A program made the translations under genes and the position numbers. Below are positions 42,036 through 50,354 of a DNA stretch of 64,000 nt, in pieces. How positions within the stretch are numbered: the first letter of the stretch is position 1; each line of letters begins with the position of its first letter. Origin of the DNA: Superficieibacter electus. GTDB lineage: Bacteria > Pseudomonadota > Gammaproteobacteria > Enterobacterales > Enterobacteriaceae. The DNA is taken from NCBI RefSeq assembly GCF_002915575.1, contig NZ_PQGD01000012.1, forward strand, positions 1-64,000, in the 5' to 3' direction. Under the pieces are notes generated by a model, which searched no databases, was not told the DNA's origin, and saw nothing but the letters and a program-made list of their open reading frames with translations.

Positions 42036-42281
42036 TCAGTGACTGAACGGCGAGCTGTAGCAGCCACGCACCTTACGCGGGGCAGGTGTGGCGGCGGGTG
42101 CCGGTGTGGGCGCTTGTGCTTCCGCCGGTGGCCGTATCACCTCATCAATCGATTCGGTAGTGCGGAATGTGGCTGAGCAGAACACATTGACGCATTGCAG
42201 ATAGCTCTGCTTCACATTCTCGGACAGATAGCGACTGGTGCGCACGTGCGCTGATTTTTTACAGAACGGGCAGCGCATCAT
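42036..42281 (-). CDS. Delta, Ogr-type late gene activator
   Basis: An 81-residue Ogr/Delta-family zinc-finger activator. 'MRCPFCKKSAHVRTSR' and 'QCVNVFCSATF' supply the CxxC...CxxxxC zinc ligands. It turns on P4 late promoters (and those of a P2-like helper) through RNA polymerase alpha. A Pro/Ala-rich tail follows. P4 Delta is a tandem double Ogr; here only one Ogr unit is present. The start overlaps the sid stop (ATGATG/TGA). Confidence 0.9.
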   Translation of the reverse strand: MMRCPFCKKSAHVRTSRYLSENVKQSYLQCVNVFCSATFRTTESIDEVIRPPAEAQAPTPAPAATPAPRKVRGCYSSPFSH

Positions 42282-43015
42282 GGCAGCAGCCCCCGCGCTT
42301 TCAGGTCAGCCCCGCGCTGACGCAGTTTCTCGTGATGCACTTTTCTTTTACCCAGCGAATCGGCCAGGCCATGCTCCATATGAGGCAGGGAAGCAGATGA
42401 CAGCCCGGTTTTGTACAGCACCGGCTCATCGGCAAGGCGGATATGGTGGGCGCTGACCTGCTGTTCAAGCCACGCTTTAACCTCCTGCATGACGGCCGTT
42501 TCCGGCCCGACATAGCCCTGATTACCGGTGGTGTTGGCAAGCGGGTTATCCAGCGCCAGTATTTTCAGTTTCATGGCCCGGACAAGTGCGCCGCATGTCT
42601 TTTTCAGCGCCTCATCAAGTTCATGTCCGGCGTACTGCATCAGTACATCAAGATGAGCCTGCCGGTATTCACGCGCTGTGACGTCACAGGAGCCTCTCAG
42701 ACGGTCGCGTTCATACTCCAGCACTTCCGCCAGGTTGTCACACTCCTGCGCCAGTTCGCGGCGCGCCACGCGCTCAATATGGCTGTTCTTCAGCTCATCG
42801 GTAAGTACAGCACCACCGGCGCGGAAGGCATCACGCCATGCGCTGGCACTGCTGCCGTTTTCCTGCTCCAGCTCTGCTTTTTGTTCGCGGGCACGGCTGA
42901 TGGCCGTTTCGGTTTCATCAAGCTTACCGGCGTTTTCCAGATGGGCGGCTTTCGCGGTGTCCAGACGCCCGAGTGCTGATTCCAGATAAAGGGGCAAAAT
43001 AGTTTTTTCGGTCAT
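42278..43015 (-). CDS. sid: Sid, capsid size determination protein
   Basis: A 245-residue helical protein matching P4 Sid (244 residues), e.g. 'ALGRLDTAKAAHLENAG', 'HIERVARRELAQECDNLA', 'NPLANTTGNQGYVGPE' and 'KLRQRGADLKARGLLP'. Sid forms an external scaffold that makes the helper capsid assemble as a small T=4 shell that fits only the satellite genome. ATG at 43015 was chosen by alignment with P4; the longer upstream frame is rejected. A Delta/Ogr-type site lies 74 bp upstream. Confidence 0.94.
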   Translation of the reverse strand: MTEKTILPLYLESALGRLDTAKAAHLENAGKLDETETAISRAREQKAELEQENGSSASAWRDAFRAGGAVLTDELKNSHIERVARRELAQECDNLAEVLEYERDRLRGSCDVTAREYRQAHLDVLMQYAGHELDEALKKTCGALVRAMKLKILALDNPLANTTGNQGYVGPETAVMQEVKAWLEQQVSAHHIRLADEPVLYKTGLSSASLPHMEHGLADSLGKRKVHHEKLRQRGADLKARGLLP

Positions 43016-43088
43016 GATTGTATTCCTCTGCTTTTTCAACATGAGCAGATTCTGCCGCGTACCAGACAACAACACGATTCATTGCGGT

Positions 43089-43106
43089 TGTGGCAAACAT
43101 GGCACA
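43089..43106 (-). promoter_or_regulatory. Delta/Ogr binding site of the sid promoter
   Basis: TGTGGCAAACATGGCACA has the TGT-N12-ACA dyad of P2/P4 late promoters and lies at the expected distance upstream of sid. Confidence 0.7.
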
Positions 43107-43192
43107 AACAGACATTAAAAACCCGGCTTGCCAGAAAAAGGTCACAGGAAACCCTTACTCATCGTTTGTTTTTTTACTGTTAACTATTCACT

Positions 43193-43286
43193 CTGTTCAC
43201 CTTTAGAAAAAAGATAGTAAATACAATAAATTATAGGGTGAACAATCGAGATTTAACTGTTCACTGTCTGTTCACCACTGTTCACC
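43193..43286. other. P4 origin iterons, cluster 1
   Basis: Copies of GGTGAACAG or its complement CTGTTCACC (some with one change) occur at 43193, 43237, 43257, 43268 and 43278. P4 alpha protein binds type I iterons of this sequence. The 559-bp gap between sid and vis holds these, the Delta site and otherwise no recognisable gene. A second cluster lies downstream of alpha. Confidence 0.8.
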
Positions 43287-43574
43287 TTAATGTTTATTAA
43301 CGACTGTCTGTCTTTTGAGATATCTAGATTTGTTTGGAATAGGTTACCCCTAATAAAATCTATTTCGTTATAAATCACTTTGCCAACAACGGCCAATGAA
43401 GGTCAATAATGGCCAATATAAGCCAGCATAATTTTTTGTATAAGAATTAGCCTGTTGTGTGGTGGGTGAATACAAAATGACTTGTTGCCCTGAGGAAAAA
43501 TATTCACAAAATAGAGAGCTACCCGAAGCCGGACGGACACGACCGGCACTGTATGGACTTTATGAGGTAGCCCG

Positions 43575-43841
43575 ATGCACTCTGCTTTTTCTTCCCCGTC
43601 TTCTTCTTCTGCCGCCCCGTTAATGCCTGTCCCGGATTCGGTTCAGGAACGTTTTTTACGCCTGCCTGAAGTGATGCACCTGTGCGGTCTGTCTCGCTCC
43701 ACCATTTACGACCTCATCAGCCGGAATGCTTTTCCGCAGCAGGTCTCACTCGGGGGCAAAAATGTTGCCTGGCTGCACAGCGAAATCACCGCCTGGATGG
43801 CTGACCGTATTGCCGACCGTAACCGGGGTTGTGACGCATGA
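43575..43841 (+). CDS. vis: AlpA/Vis-family regulator
   Basis: An 88-residue AlpA-type DNA-binding protein. A Ser-rich leader is followed by the MerR-like helix-turn-helix '[45 protein letters not shown]'. In P4, Vis controls late transcription and acts as an excisionase-type factor. It lies upstream of the immunity region and overlaps the next open frame by 4 bp. Confidence 0.85.
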   Translation: MHSAFSSPSSSSAAPLMPVPDSVQERFLRLPEVMHLCGLSRSTIYDLISRNAFPQQVSLGGKNVAWLHSEITAWMADRIADRNRGCDA

Positions 43842-44064
43842 TGATGGCCGTTCAGCAAACAGCCCCTTTTTCTGGCTTGCATCTGTTGTGTGTTTCCTGG
43901 TACAGTTTTCCCGCTGTCGCAAAATCGACAGCCGGGCGTAGGAACCCGAGTTACTTATTGGCGACACCAGACGCGCCGTGCGTCTTTTTTTACGTCGTGG
44001 CTCAGGCACACCCATTTTCCGGGCTGTGGTGTTTTCTCATACATCATGGTTCTTCAGAGATAAT

Positions 44065-44140
44065 GGTGGTCCGGGCGGGGCAGCCTTCGGGCTGGCCGGT
44101 TTCCAATAAGGCCGGTATTCCTACCCCCGTCCGGGTCACC
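44065..44140 (+). ncRNA. cI-like immunity RNA of P4
   Basis: CCGGGCGGGG (44071) pairs with CCCCGTCCGG (to 44134) with one wobble, giving a hairpin of about 64 nt, near the size of P4 cI RNA. Its loop exposes CCAATAAG (44103-44110). The complement (CTTATTGG) occurs upstream at 43954-43961 and downstream at 44182-44189, and GTAGGAA/TTCCTAC also recurs. This is the seqB versus seqA/seqC arrangement by which P4 terminates its own operon in the prophage. Confidence 0.72.
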
Positions 44141-44200
44141 ACCCATGAGTGTAGGAACTCCGGTGGTGGCAATAACCGCTACTTATTGGAGGCTGCCGTC

Positions 44201-44395
44201 ATGGCTACTATCCTCACCCCGACATACCCTCAGTTCGTCTTTGTTTTTGCAGCTATCCGTCGTGCTGACTGTAAACCTCATGTCTGTATGCTGCGCACCG
44301 TTGCCGGTGACGAGCGCTCAGCCCGCCGTTCCCTTGTTCGTGATTACGTCCTGTCGTTTGCCGGTCGCCTGCCGGTTGCGGAGGTGCGCGCATGA
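44201..44395 (+). CDS. Kil/Icd-like cell division inhibitor
   Basis: 64 residues from the ATG at 44201 ('[20 protein letters not shown]...VAEVRA'), the size of P4 Kil. Proteins with this sequence are generally labelled host cell division inhibitor Icd-like. The frame stays open upstream to 43838, but that part overlaps the cI-like RNA, so I prefer the internal ATG directly after seqC. The stop overlaps the next gene (ATG at 44392). Confidence 0.68.
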   Translation: MATILTPTYPQFVFVFAAIRRADCKPHVCMLRTVAGDERSARRSLVRDYVLSFAGRLPVAEVRA

Positions 44396-44625
44396 AAGAG
44401 CTGACCCTGACCATCACGCACGCTGACCTTGTGAGCCTTGAGCACCTGCGTAACGTCGGCCATTTCGTTGGTGAGATGTTGCTGTTGCAGGACACCGCCG
44501 CCGCAGGCCATGAGCCGGAACAGCAGTTGCAGCTCGCCTCCGTTATTCACCTGATGACCGCCCGGCTCGACGATGTAGTTGAGCGCTGTAATCAGCGCTG
44601 GCTCAATGAGGAGATACGCGCATGA
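44392..44625 (+). CDS. Small P4 operon protein, function unknown
   Basis: 77 residues, acidic and helical ('[31 protein letters not shown]'). It lies between the kil-like gene and a DUF5375-like gene with 4-bp overlaps on both sides, so it is part of the alpha operon. P4 has small genes (such as ORF88 and ORF106) at this place. No function can be read from the sequence. Confidence 0.75.
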   Translation: MKELTLTITHADLVSLEHLRNVGHFVGEMLLLQDTAAAGHEPEQQLQLASVIHLMTARLDDVVERCNQRWLNEEIRA

Positions 44626-44942
44626 AACAGCCCTTGCCGCCTGTATTACGCGCCGCGCTTTATCGCCGTGCCGTGGCCTGTGCCTGGCTGACCGTGTGCG
44701 AGCGTCAGCACCGTTATCCACACCTCACCCTTGAATCGCTGGAAAGTGCCATTGCCGCCGAGCTGGAGGGCTTCTACCTGCGCCAGCACGGCGAGGAAAA
44801 GGGCCGCCTGATTGCCTGTGCCCTGCTGGAAGATTTAATAGAGGGCGGGCCGCTTAAGACTGCCCCGTCATTGTCCTTTCTCGGGCTGACCGTGATGGAT
44901 GAGTTATGCGCCCGCCATATTAGCGCGCCGGTACTGTACTGA
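44622..44942 (+). CDS. P4 ORF106-like protein (DUF5375)
   Basis: 106 residues ('[22 protein letters not shown]', '[13 protein letters not shown]'), a small helical protein conserved in P4-like satellites immediately before alpha. The start overlaps the preceding gene (ATGA). Function is unknown. Confidence 0.78.
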   Translation: MKQPLPPVLRAALYRRAVACAWLTVCERQHRYPHLTLESLESAIAAELEGFYLRQHGEEKGRLIACALLEDLIEGGPLKTAPSLSFLGLTVMDELCARHISAPVLY

Positions 44943-44956
44943 GGGAGACCACAACA

Positions 44957-47290
44957 ATGAAAATGAACGTAACCGAAACCGTTAAACAGGCATGCGGCCA
45001 CTGGCCACGTATTCTCCCGGCGCTGGGTGTGAAGGTGATTAAAAACCGACATCAGGCCTGCCCGGTGTGCGGCGGCTCTGACCGCTTCCGCTTTGATGAT
45101 AAAGAGGGGCGTGGCACGTGGTTCTGTAACCAGTGCGGTGCAGGTGACGGCCTGAAACTGGTTGAGAAGGTGTTCGGCGTGTCGCCCTCCGAGGCCGCCG
45201 GGAAGGTGAGCGCCCTGACCGGCAGTCTGCCGCCGGCTGCTGAGGAGGTGATCGCCGCCGCTGAGGCCGAAACCGAGGCCAGCCGCAAAGCCGCTGCCAC
45301 GCTTGCCGCACAGTTTCTGGAGAAAACCCGACCGGCCACCGGCAATACCTACCTGACCGGCAAGGGCTTTCCTGCGCGCGAATGCCTGACGCTGACCACC
45401 ACGCACAAAACCGGCGGCGTGACCTACCGCGCCGGTGATGTCATCGTACCGCTGCAGGACGAGACCGGCGCGGTGGTTAACGTTCAGCTCATTAATGCTG
45501 ACGGCCTCAAACGCACCCTGAAAGGTGGAGCGGTAAAAGGGGCATGCCATATCATCGAAGGGAAAAAAGAGGCAGGAAAACGGCTGTGGATAGCAGAGGG
45601 CTATGCGACCGCACTCACCGTGCATCACCTGACCGGTGAAACCGTCATGGTGGCGCTCTCGTCCGTGAACCTTCTTTCTCTGGCGAGCCTTGCCCGTCAG
45701 AAACACCCGGCCTGTCAGATTGTGCTCGCTGCCGACCGCGACCTCAGCGGGAACGGCCAGACCAGAGCCGCAGCCGCCGCACAGGCCTGTGAGGGCACGG
45801 TTGCTCTCCCGCCTGTGTTCGGTGACTGGAATGATGCCTTTATGCAGCAGGGCGAGGACGCCACGCGCAAAGCGATTTACGGTGCCATCAGGCCAGCGAC
45901 GCAAAGCCCGTTCGACACCATGAGCGAGGCGGAATTTACCGCCATGAGCACCAGTGAAAAAGCGATGCGGGTGCATGAGCATTACGGCGAAGCGCTGGCT
46001 GTGGATGCCAATGGCCAGCTCCTGTCCCGCTATGAAGCCGGGACGTGGAAAATTATCCCGCCATCGGATTTTGCGCGCGACGTGGCCGGGCTGTTTCAGA
46101 GCCTGCGCGCCCCGTTCTCGTCGGGGAGAATTGCCTCCGTGGTCGACACCCTGAAACTGATCATCCCGCAGCAGGCCGCCCCGGCGCGTCGTCTGATTGG
46201 TTTTCGCAACGGCGTGCTCGATACCCTCACCGGCGTGTTCAGTCCGCACAGCAAATCGCACTGGCTGCGCACCCTGTGCGACGTGGACTTTACCCCGCCG
46301 GTCGAGGGCGAAACGCTGGAAACCCACGCGCCAAACTTCTGGCGCTGGCTCGACCGCGCGGCCAGCGGCAATGCTGAAAAGCGCGATGTGATTCTGGCTG
46401 CGCTGTTTATGGTGCTGGCGAACCGCTACGACTGGCAGCTCTTTCTCGAAGTCACCGGTCCCGGCGGGAGCGGGAAAAGTATTCTCGCCGAAATTGCGAC
46501 CCTGCTCGCCGGGGAAGATAACGCCACGTCAGCGACCATCGAGACGCTGGAATCACCCCGCGAACGCGCGGCGTTGATTGGCTTCTCGCTGATACGCCTG
46601 CCTGACCAGGAGAAATGGAGCGGGGATGGTGCGGGACTTAAAGCCATCACCGGCGGCGATGCCGTGTCGGTCGACCCGAAATACCGCGACGCCTATTCGG
46701 CCTATATCCCGGCGGTGATTCTGGCCGTGAACAATAACCCGATGCGCTTTACCGACCGCAGCGGCGGTGTGTCCCGTCGCCGGGTCATCATTCACTTCCC
46801 GGAGCAGATTGCCCCGGAGGAGCGCGACCCGCAGCTTAAGGACAAAATCGCACGCGAGCTGGCCATCATCGTGCGCCAGCTTATGCAGCAGTTTAGCGAC
46901 CCGATGACGGCGCGTACATTGCTCCAGTCACAGCAGAACTCCGACGAGGCACTCAGCATCAAGCGCGACGCTGACCCGACGTTTGATTTTTGCGGCTATC
47001 TGGAAACGCTGCCGCAGACGAGCGGAATGTTTATGGGGAATGCCAATATCATCCCGCGACAGCCCCGTAATTATCTCTATCACGCCTATCTGGTCTATAT
47101 GGAGGCCAACGGTTACAAGCATGTGCTGAGTCTGAAAATGTTCGGGCTGGGGCTACCGATGATGCTCAAAGAGTACGGGCTGAACTATAACAAGCGGCAC
47201 ACCAAGCAGGGGACACAGACCAACCTGACGCTCAGGGAGGACAGCAACGGCGACTGGCTGCCGAAGTGCGACGAATCCGCAGCGACATAA
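44957..47290 (+). CDS. Alpha, satellite primase-helicase-origin binding protein
   Basis: 777 residues, the length of P4 alpha. Domains in order: zinc finger (C35, C38, C57, C60 in 'CPVCGG...CNQCGAGDG'), Toprim primase ('LWIAEGYATALTVHHL', 'LAADRDLSGNG'), a DUF5906-type SF3 helicase with Walker A 'GPGGSGKS', and a C-terminal origin-binding part. It primes, unwinds and recognises the GGTGAACAG iterons that lie on both sides of its operon. All key motifs are intact. Long antisense frames across it are shadows. Confidence 0.95.
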   Translation: MKMNVTETVKQACGHWPRILPALGVKVIKNRHQACPVCGGSDRFRFDDKEGRGTWFCNQCGAGDGLKLVEKVFGVSPSEAAGKVSALTGSLPPAAEEVIAAAEAETEASRKAAATLAAQFLEKTRPATGNTYLTGKGFPARECLTLTTTHKTGGVTYRAGDVIVPLQDETGAVVNVQLINADGLKRTLKGGAVKGACHIIEGKKEAGKRLWIAEGYATALTVHHLTGETVMVALSSVNLLSLASLARQKHPACQIVLAADRDLSGNGQTRAAAAAQACEGTVALPPVFGDWNDAFMQQGEDATRKAIYGAIRPATQSPFDTMSEAEFTAMSTSEKAMRVHEHYGEALAVDANGQLLSRYEAGTWKIIPPSDFARDVAGLFQSLRAPFSSGRIASVVDTLKLIIPQQAAPARRLIGFRNGVLDTLTGVFSPHSKSHWLRTLCDVDFTPPVEGETLETHAPNFWRWLDRAASGNAEKRDVILAALFMVLANRYDWQLFLEVTGPGGSGKSILAEIATLLAGEDNATSATIETLESPRERAALIGFSLIRLPDQEKWSGDGAGLKAITGGDAVSVDPKYRDAYSAYIPAVILAVNNNPMRFTDRSGGVSRRRVIIHFPEQIAPEERDPQLKDKIARELAIIVRQLMQQFSDPMTARTLLQSQQNSDEALSIKRDADPTFDFCGYLETLPQTSGMFMGNANIIPRQPRNYLYHAYLVYMEANGYKHVLSLKMFGLGLPMMLKEYGLNYNKRHTKQGTQTNLTLREDSNGDWLPKCDESAAT

Positions 47291-47341
47291 CCTACCTCAG
47301 ACCGGCAACCGCCGGTCTTTTTATGTCTGATTGCTCCTTGA

Positions 47342-47605
47342 GGTGAACAATCGACTGTTCACCCTTCACCATCTGTTCACCACTTAACATAATGAAATTA
47401 TTGTAAAAAAATGAAAGGTGAACAGAGTGAACAGTAAAACCTAAAAAAACTTTTTACCCCCCCTCCTTGCCTGACCCGGCGCACCTTGCGCGCGCACGAA
47501 TCACAAAGGTGAAGAGTCGACTGTTCACTCTTCACCAACTCATCACCACTTAACGCTATGATTTAAAATGAGAAATAATCAAGGTGAACAGTGTGAACTG
47601 TTAAA
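47342..47605. other. P4 iterons, cluster 2 (crr-like)
   Basis: Full and near copies of GGTGAACAG/CTGTTCACC occur at 47342, 47355, 47373, 47417 and 47521 with several weaker ones to 47605, in two blocks. In P4 a cis-replication region (crr) with such repeats lies beside alpha. The 375-bp gap contains this and no gene. Confidence 0.78.
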
Positions 47606-47665
47606 TGCAAAAAAACTTTTTTTGCGTATGATGTCGGTATGAGGCTTCACAAGAGAATTTGAATA

Positions 47666-48364
47666 ATGGATAAAACTAGAGACTTTATTCTTGGAGGGCT
47701 TTCTCGCTATGGCTTGGCTGATTTGCCCGGCAGACCTTACGATTCTGCTTTTGAATTAATAGCCTCCCCACCTACCCGCAAACGCCTCATTGTGATGGGT
47801 TTTAATGGTTCGTCGGCAGATTCTCATATGACCAACGGCCAATCTATTATGCAGGATCATTCAAAGCCTCTTGTCTCGAATGTACATTTAGGGACGCAAG
47901 GGGAATGGGGAATTACTCACCTGGCTAAGCGATTACAACAGATACCTATCAGCCTCGGTTACAGATGGGAAGATGTAGTATTCACGAATGCTTTAATGAT
48001 GTGCTCAACCAATGCCTCAACACTCAAACAAGAGGCGAGTCGACACAAATTAACTGTCGAACAACTCGTAAAATACTCAACAAGATTTTTTGAGAATGTC
48101 ACAATCCCTCTGTGTGAGCCTGAACTGATTGTCGCTTATAGCAACAGTCTACAATCCCTTTCAGCAGCAAATATTTTACTAAAACACTTCGGAGATCCAA
48201 GCACTCTCATCTATACGCAACAGAAGGGTTATTACACAACATTCGCTTTCTCAGCCGTACTAAATGATATGGAAATCCCTGTAATATGTGTCCGTCATAT
48301 GTCTAGATTTAAACCTTCCGAAGAGTTGATTGAAACAGCTCTAGAGATGATGAAGAGACTTTAG
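47666..48364 (+). CDS. Uracil-DNA-glycosylase-like protein, satellite cargo
   Basis: 232 residues, not a P4 core gene. Four segments follow the uracil-DNA-glycosylase superfamily in order: 'RLIVMGFNGSSAD' (about 41-52, compare the GxNP loop), 'VVFTNAL' (104-110), 'ELIVAYSNSLQSL' (153-165) and 'VICVRHMSRF' (206-215, compare HPSR). The catalytic residues of known classes are not clearly conserved, so enzymatic activity is uncertain. It lies between the crr iterons and attR, is AT-richer than the P4 core, and may be a defence or anti-defence cargo gene. Its real family needs a profile search. Confidence 0.5.
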   Translation: MDKTRDFILGGLSRYGLADLPGRPYDSAFELIASPPTRKRLIVMGFNGSSADSHMTNGQSIMQDHSKPLVSNVHLGTQGEWGITHLAKRLQQIPISLGYRWEDVVFTNALMMCSTNASTLKQEASRHKLTVEQLVKYSTRFFENVTIPLCEPELIVAYSNSLQSLSAANILLKHFGDPSTLIYTQQKGYYTTFAFSAVLNDMEIPVICVRHMSRFKPSEELIETALEMMKRL

Positions 48365-48400
48365 CTTGATCAGTCAGATTGAACCATACACTTGAGACAA

Positions 48401-48500
48401 TGTGTATAGAGATGTGTATAACACAAAGACAAATCAATGAAAAATCACTTGAAAAACAATAAGTTAAACCACAAAAAGAACTCCTGTGATCTCCGCCAAA
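48401..48500 (+). other. attR of the satellite
   Basis: The core ACTCCTGTGATCTCCGCCAA (48480-48499, plus A) matches the selC 3' end but lacks one T. Two TGTGTATA arm-type copies (48401, 48413) lie just inside, mirroring those at attL. Confidence 0.82.
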
Positions 48501-48628
48501 ATGCTTTCCTTGATCAATGCGTTTCTAATCCCTGATCGATTCATTAAAAAGCCTGATGACTAATGTGAAAACCGCATTGTGCAAGTAAAAAGTGATTTAC
48601 ATGATGCGATAGCGGTAATAGAGGTTGT

Positions 48629-49171
48629 ATGGCTGATCATATTTTTCTGATAGGTCCTGGAGGTGCAGGTAAAAGTACTGTCGGTAAGTTTCTGTCTGAC
48701 AGGATCGGATATATTATGCTTGATCTCGACAGTGAATTCTGTGAAAGGATAGCTAATATCAGAGAGTATATAAAATCCTGTGGCTATGAATCTTATCTTG
48801 AGCAAAACTCCGCATTACTCAACAAATTACTTCTTGAATATACTGAGCATAATGTATTATTTATTTTATCTTCAGGTTTTTTATCCACAGACATTCGTCC
48901 AGACATAGTAGAAAACAATAAGAAAGTGGTAAGTGAAAATGGTTTTTCTGTATTGTTAATGCCTTCGCAAGACTATGATGAAGCATTGAAATGCATTGTA
49001 GACCGGCAGCTTCAGCGGGGGTTTTCTCTGGTTCGTGAAAAAGAAGAAGAGAAATTCAGTCAACGATTTAATGAGTATATCGAGACAGGAAATCTGAAAA
49101 TTTTTTCAATGGAAAAACCTGAATGTATAGCTGTTAAAATAGCAAATGAACTTAACAAGCGTCCTGATTAG
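48629..49171 (+). CDS. Shikimate-kinase-like P-loop protein
   Basis: 180 residues with Walker A 'IGPGGAGKSTVGKFLSDRIG' and 'MLDLDSEFCERI', the start of the shikimate kinase (AroK) fold. The middle segment 'ILSSGFLSTDIRPDI' is in the place of the usual GGG motif but lacks it, and the C-terminus differs. It therefore probably phosphorylates something other than shikimate. The gene is AT-rich and lies between the satellite attR and a second att-like copy, so it belongs to older island DNA. Confidence 0.65.
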   Translation: MADHIFLIGPGGAGKSTVGKFLSDRIGYIMLDLDSEFCERIANIREYIKSCGYESYLEQNSALLNKLLLEYTEHNVLFILSSGFLSTDIRPDIVENNKKVVSENGFSVLLMPSQDYDEALKCIVDRQLQRGFSLVREKEEEKFSQRFNEYIETGNLKIFSMEKPECIAVKIANELNKRPD

Positions 49172-49790
49172 CGAACTGAGGTGCATAGAAAGCAGGGGAG
49201 CAACTAACAGCGTCAGATTATTCGCCTGTAGTGGAAGGCGACAGTGAAAATTGTCAAAAAAATAAGAAAGGGAATAACATCTGCTTTTTCAGATAGCGAT
49301 GAAGTGCACGTTGAATGTTGCTTTGAGCAAGAGACGTTGTAGCTATCTCGGATAATTATCATCAGCCTCGATCAGATCACTCCTCAAGCCGTGACGCAAC
49401 ATCTCAATGCGTTCTATAAAAAGGCAAACTTGAGCAAAACGCAACCTGTAAGCCTTACTTACAAGTTTAACAAGGGCGGAATCGTCAGTTTTTTGGAACT
49501 AATTGAATCCAATCATCGACAAAAAAATAAATTAAATAAGTTACATGCAACACTACTTCTGTTGTCTCCGCCAAAATTCCTTCCCTGGCTTCAATCCCAG
49601 AATTACCCGCTGAAACCCCTGATGATTGACATGAAACCGTTTTGTGAGAGTGGAAAATTGCTCGGATCAAGCAACCATCAAGCAATTTGCAGGACGAAAA
49701 AGACTCTATCATTCTGTTTTATATAATAAAAATATAATTCAGTATTAAAACCAGGGGCCAGAATCAAGCAACCATCAAGCAAATCTTCCA
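49172..49790. other. 619-bp gene-poor island segment with a second att-like copy
   Basis: At 49565-49640 the sequence TCTCCGCCAAAA continues into CCTTCCCTGG, CCTGATGA and TGAAACCG, which follows, with divergence, the DNA beyond attR at 48490-48585. This looks like the right end of an older integration in selC. The rest of the segment has no convincing gene. Confidence 0.55.
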
Positions 49791-50198
49791 CTACGCCCAG
49801 AATGGAATGTAGCGCATTGCCTTAGTACCTACTGATGAATCGTATTGTTTGATACGACCTTCTTTCATTGCTTCCTTGATGATACGGCTAATTATTGCGC
49901 TGTTTTTTTCATCAACACCAAATCTTTCCCGCAGCGTGGTGTTGTTCATCGGAACCTTTTCAAGGTATTTCAGTACACAATGGAGGTAAGTCGCTCTGAC
50001 TTTTTCCTCATTATCCATATCCTTAAAATCACGATGAGCAAACAAAGTAACTTTCGTATGCTCCTGATAAACTTCAAACTGAGGGGCTGGGAGCTGATAA
50101 ATTTCAGTTTCAATAACAACTTTATCGATACCGCTTCCCCGTTCTTCACACATCCCCATCCTGCGCATGAGAGAAGCTATTCTTTCATTACGGCTATG
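49791..50198 (-). pseudogene. Truncated AlbA_2/RecG-like transcriptional regulator, C-terminal part
   Basis: About 135 residues corresponding to the C-terminal end of a family of about 480-residue AlbA_2-domain regulators. 'SRNERIASLMRRMGMCEERGSGIDKVV' is the typical ATPase-like helix, followed by a winged helix ('LRERFGVDEKNSAIISRIIKEAMKEGRIK'). The N-terminal two thirds are missing: upstream sequence switches into an ISL3 transposase remnant at about 50200. It is therefore a deletion derivative, unlikely to be functional. Confidence 0.72.
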
Positions 50199-50342
50199 CG
50201 TCATCGAGTATCGAATGGCAATGCGGAAGCACTGAACAGCAAGATCAGGCTACTGAGGATAAAAGCCAGAGGTTATCGAAACCGGGAGCGTTTCAAGATG
50301 GGAGTGATGTTCCATTATGGTCGGCTCAATATGAGCTACTGA
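50199..50342 (+). mobile_element. ISL3-family transposase remnant, last 45 or so codons
   Basis: The reading 'NGNAEALNSKIRLLRIKARGYRNRERF' ending 'FHYGRLNMSY' is the conserved C-terminus of ISL3-family transposases. Only this tail remains, with no inverted repeat recognised. It abuts the truncated regulator. Confidence 0.72.
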
Positions 50343-50354
50343 GCCGGGATAAAC

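Larger units (their letters stand above)
37541..48500. mobile_element. P4-like phage satellite integrated in selC
   Basis: An element of about 10.96 kb bounded by a 21-22-bp direct repeat of the selC 3' end. Gene order is integrase, cargo (retron), cos, psu, delta, sid, vis, cI-like RNA and kil-like gene, two small genes, alpha, iterons, one cargo gene, attR. This is the integrated P4 order with cargo in the int-cos interval. All P4 core genes look intact, including the capsid-size (Sid) and helper-activation (Delta) functions, so the element is probably mobilisable by a P2-like helper. Confidence 0.93.

Noticed and set aside
44774-46327. 517-codon open frame antisense to the alpha gene
   Set aside because: It is a shadow of the GC-rich alpha gene. 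The composition is Arg/Gly/His-rich and no domain is recognised, while the sense frame is a clear P4 alpha.
49391-49726. 111-codon frame in the island
   Set aside because: No domain, poor start context, and it runs through the degenerate att copy.
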